Below, in pieces: positions 36,700-49,854 of a DNA stretch of 64,000 nt. Origin of the DNA: Moringa oleifera (lineage: Eukaryota; Streptophyta; Magnoliopsida; Brassicales; Moringaceae); assembly GCA_021397835.1 (NCBI GenBank), contig JAJFZO010000882.1:2794501-2858500 (forward strand). Direction: 5' to 3'. Positions within the stretch are counted from its first letter, which is position 1. Every line of letters begins with the position of its first letter. The notes under the pieces are model-generated. The model saw only the letters and a program-made list of their open reading frames with translations. It did no database searches and had not been told where the DNA came from. The translations under genes were made by a program, and so were the position numbers.

Positions 36700-39597
36700 G
36701 GACCGCATGGCTTCCGGTGAATTTTACAACTACCCAAATTACAAAAATATATAAAAATAAACAACTATATAAATACTAAATCTCAATATAACAAAAAATA
36801 AAGTTTTTGTTATCATTTTAATTTACTTTTAATTAATGGAAATACACTAGAAAAAATATAGAGCAAAAACTAATCTAAGCTCCCAATTCTTTTTTGATTT
36901 TTTTGAAAAATAATGAGTAGTAATAATTTAAATTGTTATGATTTATTTTATTTATTTTGTATTAACGTAATAAAAAATATGAAATTAGTTTTTTTTTATG
37001 ATTACGTGAAACTTGATTTTTATTTTGTGTATCAAACAAATTTTAATAAATTTAGATCAAATTAAATTTTATTAAAAAATTTTAAAAATAATAATATTTA
37101 ATGAGAACATTATACACAATTCTGATTTGAAATATTAAAAAATAATAAATTAATCTTTAATTTATTAATTTAAATTAAATTTAAAATATTTATGAGTCAA
37201 AATTATTCAAAATTTGATAGATAAATAGGAAATAAAATAAAAAATTTATTCAAGTCTTTTTCATAATATTTCAACAAGAAAAAATGCTATTAATTTTTTG
37301 TTATAATTTAAATTAAAATTTAATTTAAATCAAATTAATAAATAACCAAAATTTGAGTTATCATTTATTAAACATCAAATTTTGTTTAATAATACATAAT
37401 ATAGTTTAAGATTTTATACAACTGATGCTCTATTTTAAAAACATAACATAAAAATATTAATAAAAATTTAATTTTATATCAACATGATTGATTTTATTTT
37501 CATATTTTTTAATTTTAATTTTAATTTTAATTTTAAATTTGTGGTGATTCTATTTTTTTCCCCTCAGTTTCATCTTCTTTTAGCAAAGGAGTGTAAATGA
37601 TTATATTTATCAATTTAGGATTGAAATGGTAGCCATCATGTGTAATGGAAGACGTTTTCATGAATTATTTAGGTAAGATGTAAGATAAATCAACATCATT
37701 TGTCCAACAGAATCAAGAGATCTTGTCTTCCTTTAAAAAATAATCCATAATTAACATCATAGAGAAAGTATTAGGGATCAAATTAGACTTTTTTATGCCG
37801 CAAATAACGGGTATTGATCTTTTCCAAAGAATATAAAAGATATTTTTTCAAAATTTATTATATTAATATAATACAAAACTAAATATATAACATTATAATC
37901 ATCATTTTTTATTAAATTATCAAGTTTTAATATTTTTCAAAAAATTTAAAACAGTTCACATCAATAAAAAAAATCTTAATCTTTTATGTCTACTTAGCAT
38001 TCAAATCAACACCCCATAAATATTTATGTCATATGACGCACGCGTAGCTCTTATATGATATATGAAATTGAATTGAATTGTTTTAGCAAATATCAAATTG
38101 TATTTAACGTTGTCATATGTTTGATTAACATGAAATAAAATTAAAAATGATTCTATCTATGTTATAAGTTGGTTATAATACAAATTTTGTTCTATGTATT
38201 TCATTATAATTAACTGATCAACATTAAAAAAAGATAAAATTATATTTGAATGGTATACCAGATTCTATATCAACCATGAAAGGGTAAAGTAAGGTAGGGA
38301 TCAACAAAAATTATGTTAGTAATTTTTTTTAAATATTATATAAAATTTTAATATTTATTTCATATTACTAATTAAATTTTTTGTTCAAAAATAATAAATC
38401 AAATCTTAATCTAATATTGTATTTCATATTAAACTTTAAATTAAATAATTATAAAAAAAATTATTAATTTTTAAAATACATCAAAAATAACATAAATGAA
38501 TTCATTATTTCAAATTCATCTCTTAAATTTAAATAATTTTTATTTAAAATTTATTTTTTATAAATTTTTAATATTATAAATTTTCAAAATATTTTAAATA
38601 TAAAAAAAATTAAACTTTCTAATAATAACTTAAACAATTTTTTATATTTCAAGAAAATTCATTGCATGAAGTTTTAATTATTAATTTTTTTAAATTGATA
38701 TATTAACTTTTAATTTATTGCTTTTTAACATAAAATTTAATTAATAATATAAAACAAACATCAAAATTTCATATAATTTTTATTTGATATTTTTTCACAA
38801 TCATGATATTTATCAAAATTTTTAAATAATTTTACCCTGATGAATCAACAAAAAAATTTAAAACCTAGTGACTCACCTACATGACCCTAAATTTAATAAT
38901 TAAAAATAATCTTAAAAAATTGGAACGCAAACTCTCACTTACAAATCCATGCCCCCTTACGGTCCGGTTCAAACTTTTCGAATTCAAATCAGTCAAAATT
39001 TTATAAGATAAACTTTAACTTACAAATACACGCTTACTTATCAACGAGTTCAACTTTCCGAATTCAAATCAGTAAAAAATTTATGGTCCATAAAACAGAT
39101 AATCAAAACTTGCAAGCTAATGCGTGACTAGCTGGCCACAACTAAGAGGAGAAAAGCCTCTCAACATTGCATCGAAAAGAAGCAAACAAGACGACAACTT
39201 TGAACAAGAGAAAGAAACTTGCGGCAGCCAGAGACAAGTCTCTTCAACATTCAGAGTAAACACAAGCTGATGATTTTGAAAGGGACAAGAAGCAAGCAGC
39301 AGACGAAATTGACTAAATGAACTATGGCCAACCAGGAGTTAGAGTTGCTGTCTGTCTTCTGGAAACTCAAAATGCGAAGGCAAATGGAAAGACAGCCGTA
39401 TACCCTGGAAAACTGCTAATATTTTCTCCGCTGATTGCATAGAAGGATCCCTCTAATGAGAGAATATCTACGTGGTAACGAAAATTATCTTCAAAATATC
39501 TCATGATCCCAAAATTCACTAAGCAAACATCGCAAAGCCATATAGAATACCCCGAAACAGTAACCAGGCTAAGAGCATGGTCGAGTTACATTACTCA
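36700..39597. other. AT-rich intergenic DNA with 3' UTR of ferritin at the right end
   Basis: Nearly 2.9 kb has no gene. It includes a TTTTAA simple repeat around 37506-37545 and an imperfect 80-bp tandem repeat at about 38926-39090. From about 39100 the composition becomes more balanced, and the part next to 39597 is expected to be the ferritin 3' UTR. Confidence 0.5.
38926..39090. repeat. Imperfect 80-bp tandem repeat
   Basis: Two diverged copies share the landmark CGAATTCAAATCAGT, at 38979 and 39059, and a preceding CTTACAAAT. They are noncoding. Confidence 0.6.
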
Positions 39598-41813
39598 TCA
39601 GGCAATAACTTCTGCTCCCCCGTGGAGAAGCATCTGATCGAAGTGCCAGACTCCTGAGAATTCAATGCATTGAGTTTGGTAAGAGGCAGTTCAAGAAATG
39701 GAGCCAAGAAGTGAACTGAATTGAGTTTTCAAATTCTTACCGTGTCCTTTGCCCACTCTTCTCAGTTGAGCAACGTACTCGGAGATTTTCTTGATTGCTT
39801 CCACCTGAAAGGAAACAATAGGAAAAACCCAAATTGGATAACTAAATGAATAAAGATTGAGCATTTGTTGAATGGAAACATGAAACTGAAACTGATACCT
39901 GTTCAGTTAAGAACTCGCTCTCAATGAAATCTGCCAACTGCACATCATGGCTGTGCTCAGCTACCTGTAACTCCACAGAATGAGCATGTCATCACCCAAA
40001 ATGACACAATCATAACTCAACAGAAAGAAAAGAAAATGAAGAAGGGTTGCCATACACTGTGTAAGTGCAGTAGCTTCTCATTGGTTAGTTTCTCCAGAGA
40101 CAATGCGAGCTCCATTGCTGAATCAAGAAATTTAAGTATAATAAGTGCCCACTGTGGCTAAGATTCACTGATATCTCACAACTAAATTTCGTAAAATAAA
40201 AAAAGACTATGCAATTAAGCACTTAGCTCCACACTATCTCAATTCAGTCGTCCACCCATCCATCAACTAGACATGAATGAACCAAAAAACCAGTCGAGAA
40301 ATCATTTCTTCCCAAATTTCATTGGTGAAAGAACAATTTGTAAATGAATGAACCAAGAAACTAGTTGAGAAATTATTTCTTCCCAAATTTCATCAGCGAA
40401 AGAACAGTTTGTATAATATAAGTGTGCTGCCTAAAAGATTCTTGAGAATGAAGATCAAATAGAAGTTTATAGTCATGCATTTGCTCAAGTGCAAGTGCAA
40501 GTGCATACCCATGGCACATAAGCTCACACCAAGATGCCATACAATGAAACATTCCATTTTTCAGATCAAAAGATATGAATTTATGTATTCGTATGTGATA
40601 TGTATGTATGTATGTATGTATGTATGTGGCTCATGGAACTCACCATGTAATGCATCTCCTTTCTCTACATGATCAAATTCAGTTAGGGGCATCACAATAG
40701 ACTGCAGCTTCACTCTCCCACCTCGTTTGTTCTAAGAATTATGAAACAACAAAGATCAGTATGGCAGTCTCAAGATGCAAATGATCAATCGACAACAACT
40801 GTACAAAATTCCACCAAGAAAAAATGAATAGATCAAAGACCTGGTATTCCATCAATTTCTCAGCATGCTCCCTTTCCTCTAGACTTGATTCCTTGAAAAA
40901 CCTATTAGCAAGAAATGAAACAATTATAAGATCTAACAGAAAACATCAAGGGAAAATACCCAGATGACTAAACAATTCCAAGAACTTACTTGGCAAGACC
41001 CCTGAGAGCCACGTTGTCCCTGTCGAAGAAGGCATACATGGCATGGTACACGTATGAGACGTTGTATTCCACACTGTCATGCCACAAAAGAAATGAAAAT
41101 CTTGAGAAGCAGGATCAATAAAGAACAGCCCGAAGTGAAATAAATGCAATCACAATAACCCACTGAAACCATTGAAGGTATTGATTACTGATTGGCACAG
41201 AGGGAATGGACAAATCAACAGTCATTCAGCAAAACAAATTTGAAACAAAATGTAAGTAAAACATTAAGGCAACCCAAATTTAGCCCCAAGAGAAAACTAC
41301 ACGGCTGAGAAATCAAAAACAAGAACACATGAACAATCAAAGGCAATAGTGGGAAATCAACCATTAATATCTCGAACAGACAGCAATACTCAAAGATTCA
41401 CAAAGGAGAAAGATTTTATTTCACAAACACATAACAGACTGAAGCTAGAGAGGAAACAGAACTCACTTGATCTGCTCATTGATTGCAGCCTCGCACTCAT
41501 TTGAGTACTTCTGTCGAGCAAGGGAAACTTGAGGGACAGTGGGTACAAGATCCAGCTCCTTCTTAACCTCCTCAAAGGGCTCGAAAACGACTCCAGTTAA
41601 CGGCCGATTGTTGGCCCCTCTGGCCGCACAAACTACAAACCCAGTTCCAGTTCTCGCCGAGGGAAGGCGAAGACTGGAAGACAGATAAGAAGTCGAATTC
41701 AGAGGAGACTTGGAGACAGAACTCGACGAAGAAACAGAGGAAAACAACGGACCCAGAGTCTCGCCATGGGTCGCGTTCAATAGAGAGAAAGCAGGAGCAG
41801 CCTTAAGCAGCAT
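39598..41813 (-). CDS. FER: Plastid ferritin
   Basis: Ferritin forms a 24-subunit shell that oxidises and stores iron in plastids. Eight exons: 41467-41813, 40990-41073, 40841-40901, 40644-40731, 40056-40117, 39899-39964, 39741-39804, 39598-39653. They sum to 828 nt, 275 aa. Residues 1 to about 60 form a Ser-rich plastid transit peptide. The plant extension peptide follows ([19 protein letters not shown]). The ferritin fold contains the ferroxidase residues in [20 protein letters not shown] and [20 protein letters not shown]. The C-terminus has [18 protein letters not shown]. The ATG at 41813 begins the [12 protein letters not shown] transit peptide; the frame is open further upstream but without family support. 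The promoter carries an iron-response element (42101-42114). The exact family number is not assigned. Confidence 0.96.
40600..40628. repeat. (TATG)n microsatellite in a ferritin intron
   Basis: About seven TATG units lie in the intron that follows the exon at 40644-40731, beginning about 15 nt past the 5' splice site. In the mRNA sense it reads (CATA)n. Confidence 0.85.
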
Positions 41814-42010
41814 GCTTCCAGAGGAAAAAACAACAAACAGAGGGAAACCTGGATGGACAACTGGAAGCAGAAAACAGAGGAAATCTTGGAAACAAGAGGA
41901 ACTTTGGATCTTTTGAAGAAGAAAACGAAACGGATACACAAATTATACAAAGGGTCTCGAAACAGAGGCAGGCGTTGTGTGGTGAAGAGATGAAGGTAGA
42001 GAAATGGGAG

Positions 42011-42020
42011 AATATAAACA
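42011..42020 (-). promoter_or_regulatory. TATA-like box of the ferritin gene
   Basis: TTTATATT is read on the minus strand about 200 bp upstream of the ferritin ATG, in an otherwise less AT-rich stretch. Its position would allow a leader of about 170 nt. Confidence 0.4.
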
Positions 42021-42100
42021 GCAGAGGTCGCTAGGGATTGCGGCGAGCCATTGGATGTAAGCCAGCTGGACGGAGTAGATTGAGAGGTGGATTGTGGAGC

Positions 42101-42114
42101 GTGGCGTGCTCGTG
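42101..42114 (-). promoter_or_regulatory. Iron-dependent regulatory sequence (IDRS) of ferritin
   Basis: The minus strand reads CACGAGCACGCCAC. The IDRS of AtFER1 and ZmFER1 promoters, as I recall it, is CACGAGGCCGCCAC; this site differs at two positions and keeps the CACGAG and CGCCAC halves. It lies about 290 bp upstream of the ATG and about 85 bp upstream of the TATA-like box, in the expected orientation. IDRS represses ferritin transcription when iron is low. Confidence 0.75.
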
Positions 42115-44529
42115 GTGTATCTGGATATATCGCCTACTTTGTAGATTGGCCCCTTTTTGTTGGATAATTTGTGACCAAAATAGAATCATTCGCCTTCTGT
42201 GGCAAAAAGCAAAGCAAAAGTTTGCAGCTTTGGCTCGCTATGAGTTTCGCTTCTGTGCATGTGAATTATGAATAATGAAGTCTATCTCTCACCCACTGTA
42301 AGAACTTCCATTATAGAACTGAAGGAAAACTCTGCAAGCAATCGATCACCTGGTAGAAACCAGAAACTTGCTTGCTTTTTTCTTGGTTAAATTCATGAAT
42401 TTGTTGTCTGTTAAAGAAGTGCTTAATAAAATGGGTGCAGTTGTTTCTACAGATGAAGTGATCATGAAATTGTTGTCATAATGAAATGGTTGAAAATTTC
42501 AACCATGTAGAAAGTGACAAATATAGAGGGAGTTTGTCCGTTTTAAAATAGTTAATTTATTAATTGAAATTTAATATATCCTTTTTTTCAAACCAAAATT
42601 TGATAATTTTTCAAAAAATTAGAAATTTATTATTTGTAATCTCAAATATAATCTATTGTATCTGAAAATTCAATGTTTATCTTCCCAAAAGTTCAATAAA
42701 AAAACTTATATTAACATTTAATTCTCAGCATCCCAAAGAATTCTTGAGAAATTAAATTTTATTTTGGTAACACATGAAAAATTAATACCGAACCAATAAG
42801 ATGAGCAATCATAAGTAACCTAGTTTTTCCTGCCTTGAAAATTTCTTTTCTTTTTTTTGAAAATATCGGATTTAATTTGAGCTATGCTTGTGTTTTAAGA
42901 GTACATATTTTTAATTTATTATGTGAAAGTGACAATAGATAATATAAATATAATAAAATAAAATTATTTATTTTATTAAATTATTAAATACAGTGAAAAA
43001 ATTAAATTTATAGATAATCTTGATCGATTTTCTATTATGTTTTTTATCATCTTTTGTAATAAAAGATTTAATTTCTTGGAGTAATTCTTTGCTTGATTAA
43101 GAACAAAAGCTTGTAATATTATAATAGAAATAGTACTGAAAACTAGGAGTAAAACTTAGAGTATTTTCAAAATTAAAAAAAAAATTAAACATGATGTATA
43201 ATCTATTTATCTAATTAGCGTTTGATTTTTAAAAATAAATTTCATAAAAATTAAATAAAAAATATTTAAAGCCTATGAAAGAAGTATGATGTCCGTGCAA
43301 ATTTATGTAAATATTGTTGATATATGTATTTTTGGTATTTATTTATAAGATTAAAATTCTCTATTAATTTAAATTATATTGAGTTTTTAATAAAATTATG
43401 ATACATAATAATTTAATAAAAGTAATAATTTAATTTTTTATCAATATTATAAATAATGAAAATAATTTTAATATTTATTTATTACAAAATTCAACACAAA
43501 ACTCAACTAATCTTGATCCTTATCTATATGACATTTAGTTAACTCAACCCATTAATAATTAGGCATTTATAGAACCACTCTCTCCGTGCTCCTCTTTATC
43601 TCCAATGTTCCTCCAAATCCGTCTTTAATGGATGATTATATAAAATCATTATTTATCATAAAATATAATTATTTTTAATTATTTATAATTTATTTAAAAT
43701 ACATATTAACTTGAGTGTGAAACATTCGTAATTTCAATTCGGGTAAAAATATTTTCAAGTGATATCGATTGTAAATGGTATAATATAAAATATAAAATGC
43801 ATACACAATATTAAGATAATGAGATCATAACTTTAGGAAAATTAATTTACGAATTTTGGACCGACATCCTTACATTAAAATGGGAAAGACACAAATCTTA
43901 AATGAAAGCATTTATGTGAAGAGAATGGAATAATGGAGCAAATGGAGAAAGAACCTATTGAAATGATTTTGGGTAAGAATCTTTAAATTTAGTGGACTGA
44001 CTTTTTTTTTACAACTTTATGGAATTTACTTTAATGACAAACTTTAAGAGGTTGACAGATAGATGAGAAGAAAGGTAAGGCATCAAAGGAATGGACACAT
44101 GTCTGAGTTGGGTCCCAATCCATGATAAGACATTTTGTCTTTTTAAAATTGGGTTGCATTGCTCACATTATGAAATGGCGTCTTCTGCTTGTGCCACTTG
44201 AATGAGAGAATCTTTTACGACTCTGACCTTACCTTCTCACATGTCCTGTTCTCTCTCTTTTTCTATTTTTTTATTACTTATTTCAAGGGATTTTACCTTT
44301 TTAACCTTCTTGTTTAGATTGAAGTGACATGAATAATATAGCTCAACATATAAATTTTATATTTTTTTAAAATATTTTTAAAAATAATAAATGAAATTAT
44401 CTTCACTTGTTAATTGCATTAAAAAAATATTAGCTATCAACAGTTTAAAGTGTTTCATAAATGTGGAAATGAAAAAATATATATAAATATTGTATTACTA
44501 TGATGTTTTTTTTGCATATTTACCAACAA

Positions 44530-45450
44530 ACACATGATAATCGAATAAATTTAATAATATGATTTATTTATTTATTATTTTTATCATAAGTAAAATTTAT
44601 TATAAAAATAATTTTTAATAAAATATCTATTTCTTAAACAATAACATTTGAGGTTCAAGTCAAATGCATTGAAAAATTAAGGTTTTTCATATTAAAATAA
44701 ATTCTTTTATTGATTTTAATTGATGTTGAGATGTTGAAATGATATAAAGATGTAATAATTTAATAAAATAAATTATCATGATCTTCTTTATTTATTATAT
44801 TAATATAAAAATTATAAAAATGATTTTTTAATCTTTTTTATCCCAAAAAAATAGCATAATTCATATAACAGTAAAAAATCTTTAACCTTTAGTTCAGATA
44901 TCCAATCAATAACATCTAACCATTGACTAAAAGGTTAATGGATACAGTTCATAAAAACATAGATTAAGCAAATGATTTGAATTGGGTATCACCCAAATAA
45001 TTGAATAAAATCAATAGTATGATTTATTTATTTATTATTATTATCATAACTAAGATATATTATAAAAATAATTGTTAATAAAATAAAATAAATATATTTT
45101 AAAAGCAGCATCTGAAAGTTTCAAGTGAAATGCGCTAAAAGATTTCAATTTTGAGAAATTAAAATTTTTCATATTGGATTATGATTTTTTTACTGATTTA
45201 AATGGGTGCTGAAATGTTAAAAGAAATATGAAGATGTAACAATTTAATAAAATAAATTATCATAATCTTATTTATTTATATTAATATAAAAATCATAAAA
45301 ATATATTTTTATCTATCTATAAGAAAAACTCAGCATAATTCATGTATACAACCTATAACATGTAACCATTGACAAAAAAGTTAATGGATACGGTCCATAA
45401 AATTAAAAACTTAGGTTAAGCCAAAGAATTCAATTGGGCATCACCCAAAA
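44530..45450. repeat. Direct tandem duplication, unit about 455 bp
   Basis: Copy 1 (about 44530-44995) and copy 2 (about 44996-45450) share ordered landmarks. GATTTATTTATTTATTA occurs at 44561 and 45021, and ATTGGGTATCACCCAA at 44981 matches ATTGGGCATCACCCAA at 45433. Spacing varies from 452 to 460 bp because of small indels. It is noncoding and diverged. Confidence 0.75.
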
Positions 45451-48400
45451 GGCCCAAAAACAACGTAAATATATCTCGGTGAAGTCCATTTGGTCGGCTG
45501 GAATGTCACGATAGGCCCTTTATTTGGGCCCAAACTGATCAATTTAGTAGTAACCCAAGCCCATCTTTATAAGCTTGAGCAAGCCTTTTTTTTAAGATTT
45601 ATTTTATCAAAAAATAAATTTTATTGTTATTATTATTATTTAAATTTTATTATACAAGCCTAGTGAATTTTTAAAATTAAAAAATGTAATTCTTACTATC
45701 TTCTAATTGATATTTAATTTTTTTAAATTATACCCATATGTGAAGGATAATATAAACATATGACACGTACCTTATGACAAAATGGTCTAAGTAGCGAGAT
45801 TACCAATGTTAAAAACAAATTTAATTTTTACAAATCATATGATGATAGAAAACCATGCATCTCGAAAATGAATCTTCTTCGCCACGATGTGCAATTAATG
45901 CAAATGCATCGGAGCTATCGTGTTTCTTCTAATGTGGTGAAGATGTCTGTTTTTTCTTCTTAAATTATTAAACCCTAAGCAACAAAGTTCTTCTCCTCCT
46001 TTCAATGGTCTCTCCTCCCTAAAAACTTAGGGTTTTGAGAATCTTAACCTTCATTAATGATCAAGCCATTCACGATTCCTCTTCTTCTTCCTCTCACCCA
46101 ACATATTTTCTCTATTTAATTAGTGTTGTAAGCTTGATGGGTAAGTAATTACAGTTAAAATAGCAAAAAATAAAATAAAATTTTAATTATTAATTTTATG
46201 AAATTGATATGTATCATAATTTCTGTTTAATATAACTCATATAAATAAAAAATCTTCCTCTTTAACATTAATTTTTGTCAATGTTTAATTTTACTTTTTA
46301 ATTTTAATTTTTAAGATGAGGTTATTGGTTTTAATTAACAGGATGAGATGGGATGCTCGGAGAATAAACTTACTATTTATTTATTTTTAATTTTAAAATA
46401 CAAAATAAAACAAAAGTTTTTATTTTAATTTTTTATATATATGAGACCAACATACAACGGAAGGAGAGCTGTTTTATTTTGGAAGAGAGGAAAGGAAGCT
46501 TTGGAATCATGTGAAGGGTAATTAATGCAAGAACTTAGGGTTCTACAACTCCTACAAATTTCAAAATTAAAGCCTTGATTTCATTATAATAATGCCTAAA
46601 ATGCAATAACATGTCAGTATGACATTAATTTCTCTGCAGATGCTTTGCTTCCTCAGATTCCAATTAATTATCTTTTCATTAATATTAAATTAATTTTATA
46701 AATTAGAGATCTTAGCTTAAAACTTAATCATATGATAATTTCTTCGCCAGGTCGGTCCATGCCATGCCACGACCAAACTAATCATGCAAGATGTGAGAAT
46801 TAATATGTATAGTATGAATTTTGGAGTAAGAGGTAAAATTTTTTGTTCATCTGAATTTATATTGACATTTTTTTTAAATTGATTTTTAAATTTATTATGT
46901 TATTGTAATAAATAAAAAAATTAAATATACAAAATTTTAATTGTTCATTTCATTAAATTATGATATATCAGTTTTTTTAATTAATATAATTTAAATTAAC
47001 AAAACATTCTTATCTTTTAAGTATAAAATGATGTTAATGAGCTATAAGGCTTAGTCTTCGAATTCTATTATTTGCGTACAATATTTCTTGTGGACGACTC
47101 TTCTTGCAGGGATTAATTAACACACTACCATGGCAGCTAATCATGTGCTGCACTTATGCAATCAAAATTATTCGTTTCATAATTAATGTGCTTATAAACA
47201 TATTTCATGTTAATTGAATTTTTTATTATTATTCAAAGAAAACATAATTGACTAATTTATCTTAATTAACTTAGTTATCAATTGATTACACATTTGGTTT
47301 TTATCTTATGGATATACGATGATTTTGTTTTCTTAATTTGTATTATTTTATAGTTTTAATCATTATGAATTTATTCATTTAAATTAAAAATAAATATAAT
47401 TTTTTTGAATTATACCAATTTTTTATCTTACACGTGAAACTATGGATAAATTATATATATGACATTTTAATTTGGTTTAATTTAGATTTTATCAAAAATT
47501 TAAAAATTAATAAAATTTAAATTAGATATTTTATACAAAAAATTTTGATTTAAAATTTTTTTAAAATATAAAAACAATTTAAACTATCATCATAAAAGAA
47601 ATTAATTTTTTAATAAAATTTTATATTTTTTAAAATTAAAAATTTATAAAACATAGATCATGAGTTAAAAAAATGTTCCAATTTTGAAAAATGACTCGAA
47701 ATGAACATTACAATTTATTTTAAGTATTTATTATGCATTTCAAAAATAAAAATACTTTTAATTTTTCACAAATATTTTATCTCAAAAATTTTAATTGAAA
47801 TCAAATATAAAATTGATATAATTAATATATTAAAATATAAATTAAATCATAAATATAATTTAAATTTTTATATTTGTTTTAAAAAAGTATGATTTCAAAA
47901 CATATTTATAAAATTTAAAAAGTAAAATATAATTATATTTTTTACTGTGTAAAACATATGAGATTTATATATTATCATAAATATTTTATAAATTAATATT
48001 CTATATATAATAATAATAATAATTTAAGGTTATTTTTTGGCTCTTGAATGTAACGGGTCACGAGCGTGGTCAACCGAGGCCAACATTATAATTAAGCCGT
48101 GACCAAAACATATATCTCTATTGTCTTAAGCAATCATTGTATTAAATGTGACATTGGTTATCAAGTGACAGCGATTGAATTAGCACGACATTGCTCACGA
48201 GATCATATCAAAATCAAAAGCAAACAAGAAAAATCCAATTGTATTTTGGATCATCTTGATAGCTTGGAATTTTTCTTGATACGGAAGATTCGTATCTTTA
48301 CTTTTCTAATTAAAAGTTTTCAACAAAAATATCATTTTTCAATCAAAATTTTACTTAATTTTGTAAATATTTTCTCATTATATTTTGAAAATTTTAGTGT

Positions 48401-49813
48401 TTATTTATATTAACGTTGCAATATTAAGCAATAATTAAGATAACAAAATCAAATAGCATAATATAAGCCATTTTTTTTTTATAATGTATGATTTTTAATA
48501 TATATATATGATTATCTAATTGGATAATAAACAAAAATTACATTATTATAGTAAACAGATAAACTAAAAGTGATACATGGAGCATCTATATTAAATCAAA
48601 TCAAAATATATGAAATTTTTACGTTAATTCAGTTTGGATTCGAAGTTGTTTATTTTGACAATTGTCATATTTAATTTTAAATTTTTAAAATTATTAATTC
48701 TTATTATCATAATAATTTATTAAAAATTAAAAAATTATTTATTTAATATTATATATTGATTTGAACGTCAAAATTATCTAGGTTATTCCAAACTCTCAAA
48801 CAAACAAATAAATATTTATTTTAATGTTTAATTTTAAATTATAAAATTTTAAAATAAATATCATTTAAAATCTTAAATTTTATTATCTTTTCTTAATCAA
48901 ACCTTAACTTTCAAAATATATCCAAACAAATTTTGATATATTGATTTTGTTCAAATTAGACCTTAACTCAAAATAATTATAAAAAATTAACGATCTTTTT
49001 ATTATTAAAATGGTTAAAAATCTACTGAAATAGATTTTATATTTATTTAAATTTGATTTCTCAAATTTAAATAATTTTTAACTAGTCAGCTGTTTTTTAT
49101 AAATTTTTAAAATTTTTGATAATATATTTTTTAAAAATATTTTTAGTGTTAAAAATTTTTTAAATTTTTTTATGATAATAGCTTAAATATTTTTTTACAT
49201 ATATGAAAAATTACTTGTCAAAATTTATTACAGAATCTGTAATTTAAATATTTTTAATATTCAATTTTTTAAAGTTTAATTTAGATAAAAATTAAAATAT
49301 TAAAATTTATTTGAATATATTTTGAAAGCGAATGTTTGATTAGAAATAAAAAATAAAACTTAAAGTTAAAAATAATATTTATTTAAAAAAATTTTATCTT
49401 ATGAACATAAATATTTTATTATTTTAATTTACATTATATTCTAAATATTATTCATTTGAGATTTTTTGTTTTGTCTTTTAAAGTCAAAATTTCAACCATG
49501 TTTATGAAATATTACTTTTTAAATAATGATATGGTATTTAAAAACTCAGTCATATATATATATTTATCTATATCATTCACGGATGCGAGATATTATTATC
49601 TCTTCTGCTTAATTTTTCTAAGTGGAATTATTATTTAACATTATTAAATCATATTAGAATTATGAGTACAATATTAATGTATATGGACCGTATTGCACGA
49701 CCGATTGCTTGATTTGATTATATAATAAAGTTTTGGGTCACCATTAATAAAACATAGTGCATTAAATGTACGTGTGTGAGCGTGTGTGAAAGGGAGAGAG
49801 TTGTCTCTCTTTG

Positions 49814-49854
49814 CATTCACGTGAATGTTTGTGTGGTCTAACAAACATTCACGT
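49814..49854. promoter_or_regulatory. Triple CATTCACGT element: G-box palindrome plus hairpin
   Basis: CATTCACGTGAATG (49814-49827) is a perfect 14-bp palindrome centred on CACGTG. Its right half continues into ACGTGAATGTTTGT (49819-49832), which is perfectly complementary to ACAAACATTCACGT (49841-49854) across an 8-nt loop. Three CATTCACGT half-sites therefore occur in 41 bp. The cluster is 1.1 kb upstream of the LBD gene. Confidence 0.6.

Noticed and set aside
47701..48413. Two frames of 63 and 104 codons in the AT-rich region
   Set aside because: Their Ile/Lys/Asn/Phe-rich composition is what AT-rich noncoding DNA yields; there is no start context or homology.
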